Shown here: positions 5,703-6,256 of the stretch, in pieces
Position numbering within the stretch: position 1 is the first letter of the stretch
How the letters are laid out: every line of letters begins with the position of its first letter
From: Omnitrophica WOR_2 bacterium RIFCSPHIGHO2_01_FULL_52_10
GTDB lineage: Bacteria > Omnitrophota > Gorgyraeia > Zapsychrales > Zapsychraceae
Reading direction: 5' to 3'
Assembly: GCA_001805565.1 (NCBI GenBank)
Contig: MHGM01000043.1
Coordinates: forward strand, 1-6,256
DNA: 6,256 nucleotides
Program-made: the position numbers and the translations under genes
Notes under the pieces: model-generated
The model's input: the letters and a program-made list of their open reading frames with translations, nothing else
Told to the model about the DNA's origin: nothing
The model's database searches: none

Positions 5703-5865
5703 GCTCAAAAGCATCGTCACTGTAGCTCTGATCTTCCGCCCCTTACCTTTGATCCAGGAAAAGGGGAGGAACCTTGAGTTAACAAGGTGCATTATCCTTC
5801 GGAGCTCGGACTTTCCTCCGCGCTGTTGTCGACCCCCCGCCTCACCCGCTCTGAAGGGGCGTGGC

Positions 5866-6256
5866 TCAGGGTTGACTCTGAAGGCCCCGCTTTGCGGGGC
5901 CGAATGAGTCAAACAGCGTGGCAACCATCTTGGCCTGCTTTTTGTTGATATTGTGCAAAGAGCTGGCAGCTAACTTGTCCGCTTCTTTGTTCTTTTCGCG
6001 GGGGACGTGGACCAACTCGACGTTCGCGAACCCGCGTTTGAGCTGCTGGACCTGATCGTGAAGGAACTTCAATTTCTGGTCCTTGACCTTATAGCTTCCG
6101 GTCAATTGATGGAACATCAACTCACTGTCCGTAAAAATCTTCACCCGTACCGCTTTCAGGATCAACGCTTCCTGCAAGGCGCATATCAGTGCCGAATATT
6201 CGGCGATATTGTTGGTCGCTTCGCCGATGGATCTGGAGATCTCCGCGATCGTTTTA
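5866..6256 (-). CDS. rnhA: ribonuclease HI family protein, C-terminal part
   Basis: RNase HI-type enzymes cut the RNA strand of RNA-DNA hybrids. The 5' end is outside the window; 129 codons are visible. The catalytic acids that remain are Glu19 (visible numbering) in EATNNIAEYSALICAL, Asp43 in IFTDSELMFHQL and Asp93 in REKNKEADKLA. The first Asp of the four, and the true start, are beyond the right edge. The TNNIAEYSAL form is typical of the small RNase HI-like group (YpdQ-like) rather than E. coli RnhA, so substrate range is uncertain. A tail of about 33 residues follows the last catalytic Asp; its end, GPAKRGLQSQP, is largely encoded by a GC palindrome. The stop lies about 13 bases before the RNase P RNA 5' end. 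An ATG-like start inside the visible part would remove Glu19 and is not credible. Confidence 0.88.
   Translation of the reverse strand, partial: KTIAEISRSIGEATNNIAEYSALICALQEALILKAVRVKIFTDSELMFHQLTGSYKVKDQKLKFLHDQVQQLKRGFANVELVHVPREKNKEADKLAASSLHNINKKQAKMVATLFDSFGPAKRGLQSQP
5883..5901. repeat. 8-bp GC palindrome at the end of the RNase HI-like gene
   Basis: GGCCCCGC (5883-5890) and GCGGGGCC (5894-5901) pair perfectly around a 3-base loop. It lies in frame in the last codons before the stop and about 30 bases before the rnpB 5' end. It has no U-tract, so intrinsic termination is unlikely, though it could pause polymerase or block exonucleases before rnpB processing. Confidence 0.6.

Larger units (their letters stand above)
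5272..5852 (-). ncRNA. rnpB: RNase P RNA (type A-like) carrying two hairpin inserts
   Basis: The catalytic RNA of RNase P, which removes 5' leaders from tRNA precursors. Landmarks on the minus strand, 5' to 3': GGAGGAAAGTCCGAGCTCC (5819-5801) with the P4 and P5 5' strands; ACAGTGACGATGC (5723-5711) and GAGTGAAACGAG (5632-5621) in the P11/P12 zone; GGAGCAAGGCCGAATAGGGG (5608-5589) with P5 3' and P15 5'; CGGGGTGATCCGCTCC (5438-5423), the L15 tRNA-CCA site; TTCCCGGGTAGGCCGC (5415-5400); and ACAAAACTCGGCTTAT (5298-5283), the P4 3' strand. P4 pairs CCGAG with CTCGG, a compensatory variant of the common CCGGG/CCCGG. P1 can form from 5852-5844 and 5280-5272 (9 bp with G-U pairs), which sets the ends to within a few bases. 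The short stretch between P12 and P5 leaves little room for P13/P14. The 581-nt span exceeds the usual 350-400 because of two hairpins; without them about 376 nt remain. There is no terminator before yebC and no evident promoter after the rnhA-like stop. Confidence 0.93.

Noticed and set aside
5849..5884. Direct repeat CTCTGAAGG at 5849-5857 and 5876-5884
   Set aside because: Two 9-base copies 27 bases apart next to the rnpB 5' end could be a target duplication, but the length is short and one copy overlaps the P1 strand; not enough to claim.
5664..5924. Open reading frame of about 86 codons on the minus strand
   Set aside because: It runs through the RNase P RNA and its P12 insert, has no family resemblance, and the RNA landmarks explain the sequence.

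Overview
All protein genes in this window, and one RNA gene, lie on the minus strand. Transcription runs from the right edge to the left: rnhA-like (5' cut off) -> rnpB -> yebC -> ruvC -> ruvA -> scpB -> pheA -> hisC -> aroF (3' cut off). Spacing is tight: pheA overlaps scpB by 17 bases, aroF overlaps hisC by 4, and ruvC follows yebC by 2. The set reads as one long housekeeping operon or two abutting ones. The gene order, mid-range GC and many short palindromes suggest an uncultured environmental bacterium. An Omnitrophota/PVC-type genome is my best guess, but this is inference from gene order and I cannot confirm it without a search.

Right part (about 4480-6256): the catalytic end of an RNase HI-family protein, then RNase P RNA, then yebC. 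The RNase P RNA is the most unusual object here. Its conserved type A core is readable from end to end, but the gene spans about 580 nt. The excess is two long hairpins, about 62 nt and 143 nt, set into peripheral stems at the P12 and P16/P17 positions. Both hairpins are built from arms with a 7-nt periodic motif. Subtracting them leaves about 376 nt, a normal length.

Middle part (about 3149-4476): ruvC and ruvA, the Holliday-junction nuclease and junction-binding protein, separated by a 194-base non-coding stretch packed with palindromes. One of these sits exactly between the ruvA Shine-Dalgarno sequence and its ATG. ruvB is not next to them. Next comes scpB (chromosome condensation), without an adjacent scpA.

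Left part (1-2414): an aromatic amino acid block. pheA encodes chorismate mutase/prephenate dehydratase with an ACT domain, hisC a histidinol-phosphate/aromatic aminotransferase, and aroF the start of a DAHP synthase. Together they cover entry into the shikimate pathway and the chorismate-to-phenylalanine branch, with the transaminase available for the last step and possibly for histidine synthesis.

I see no CRISPR array, transposase, tRNA, defence system or biosynthetic novelty. The case for something undescribed rests on the palindromic elements, above all the two hairpins inside rnpB.
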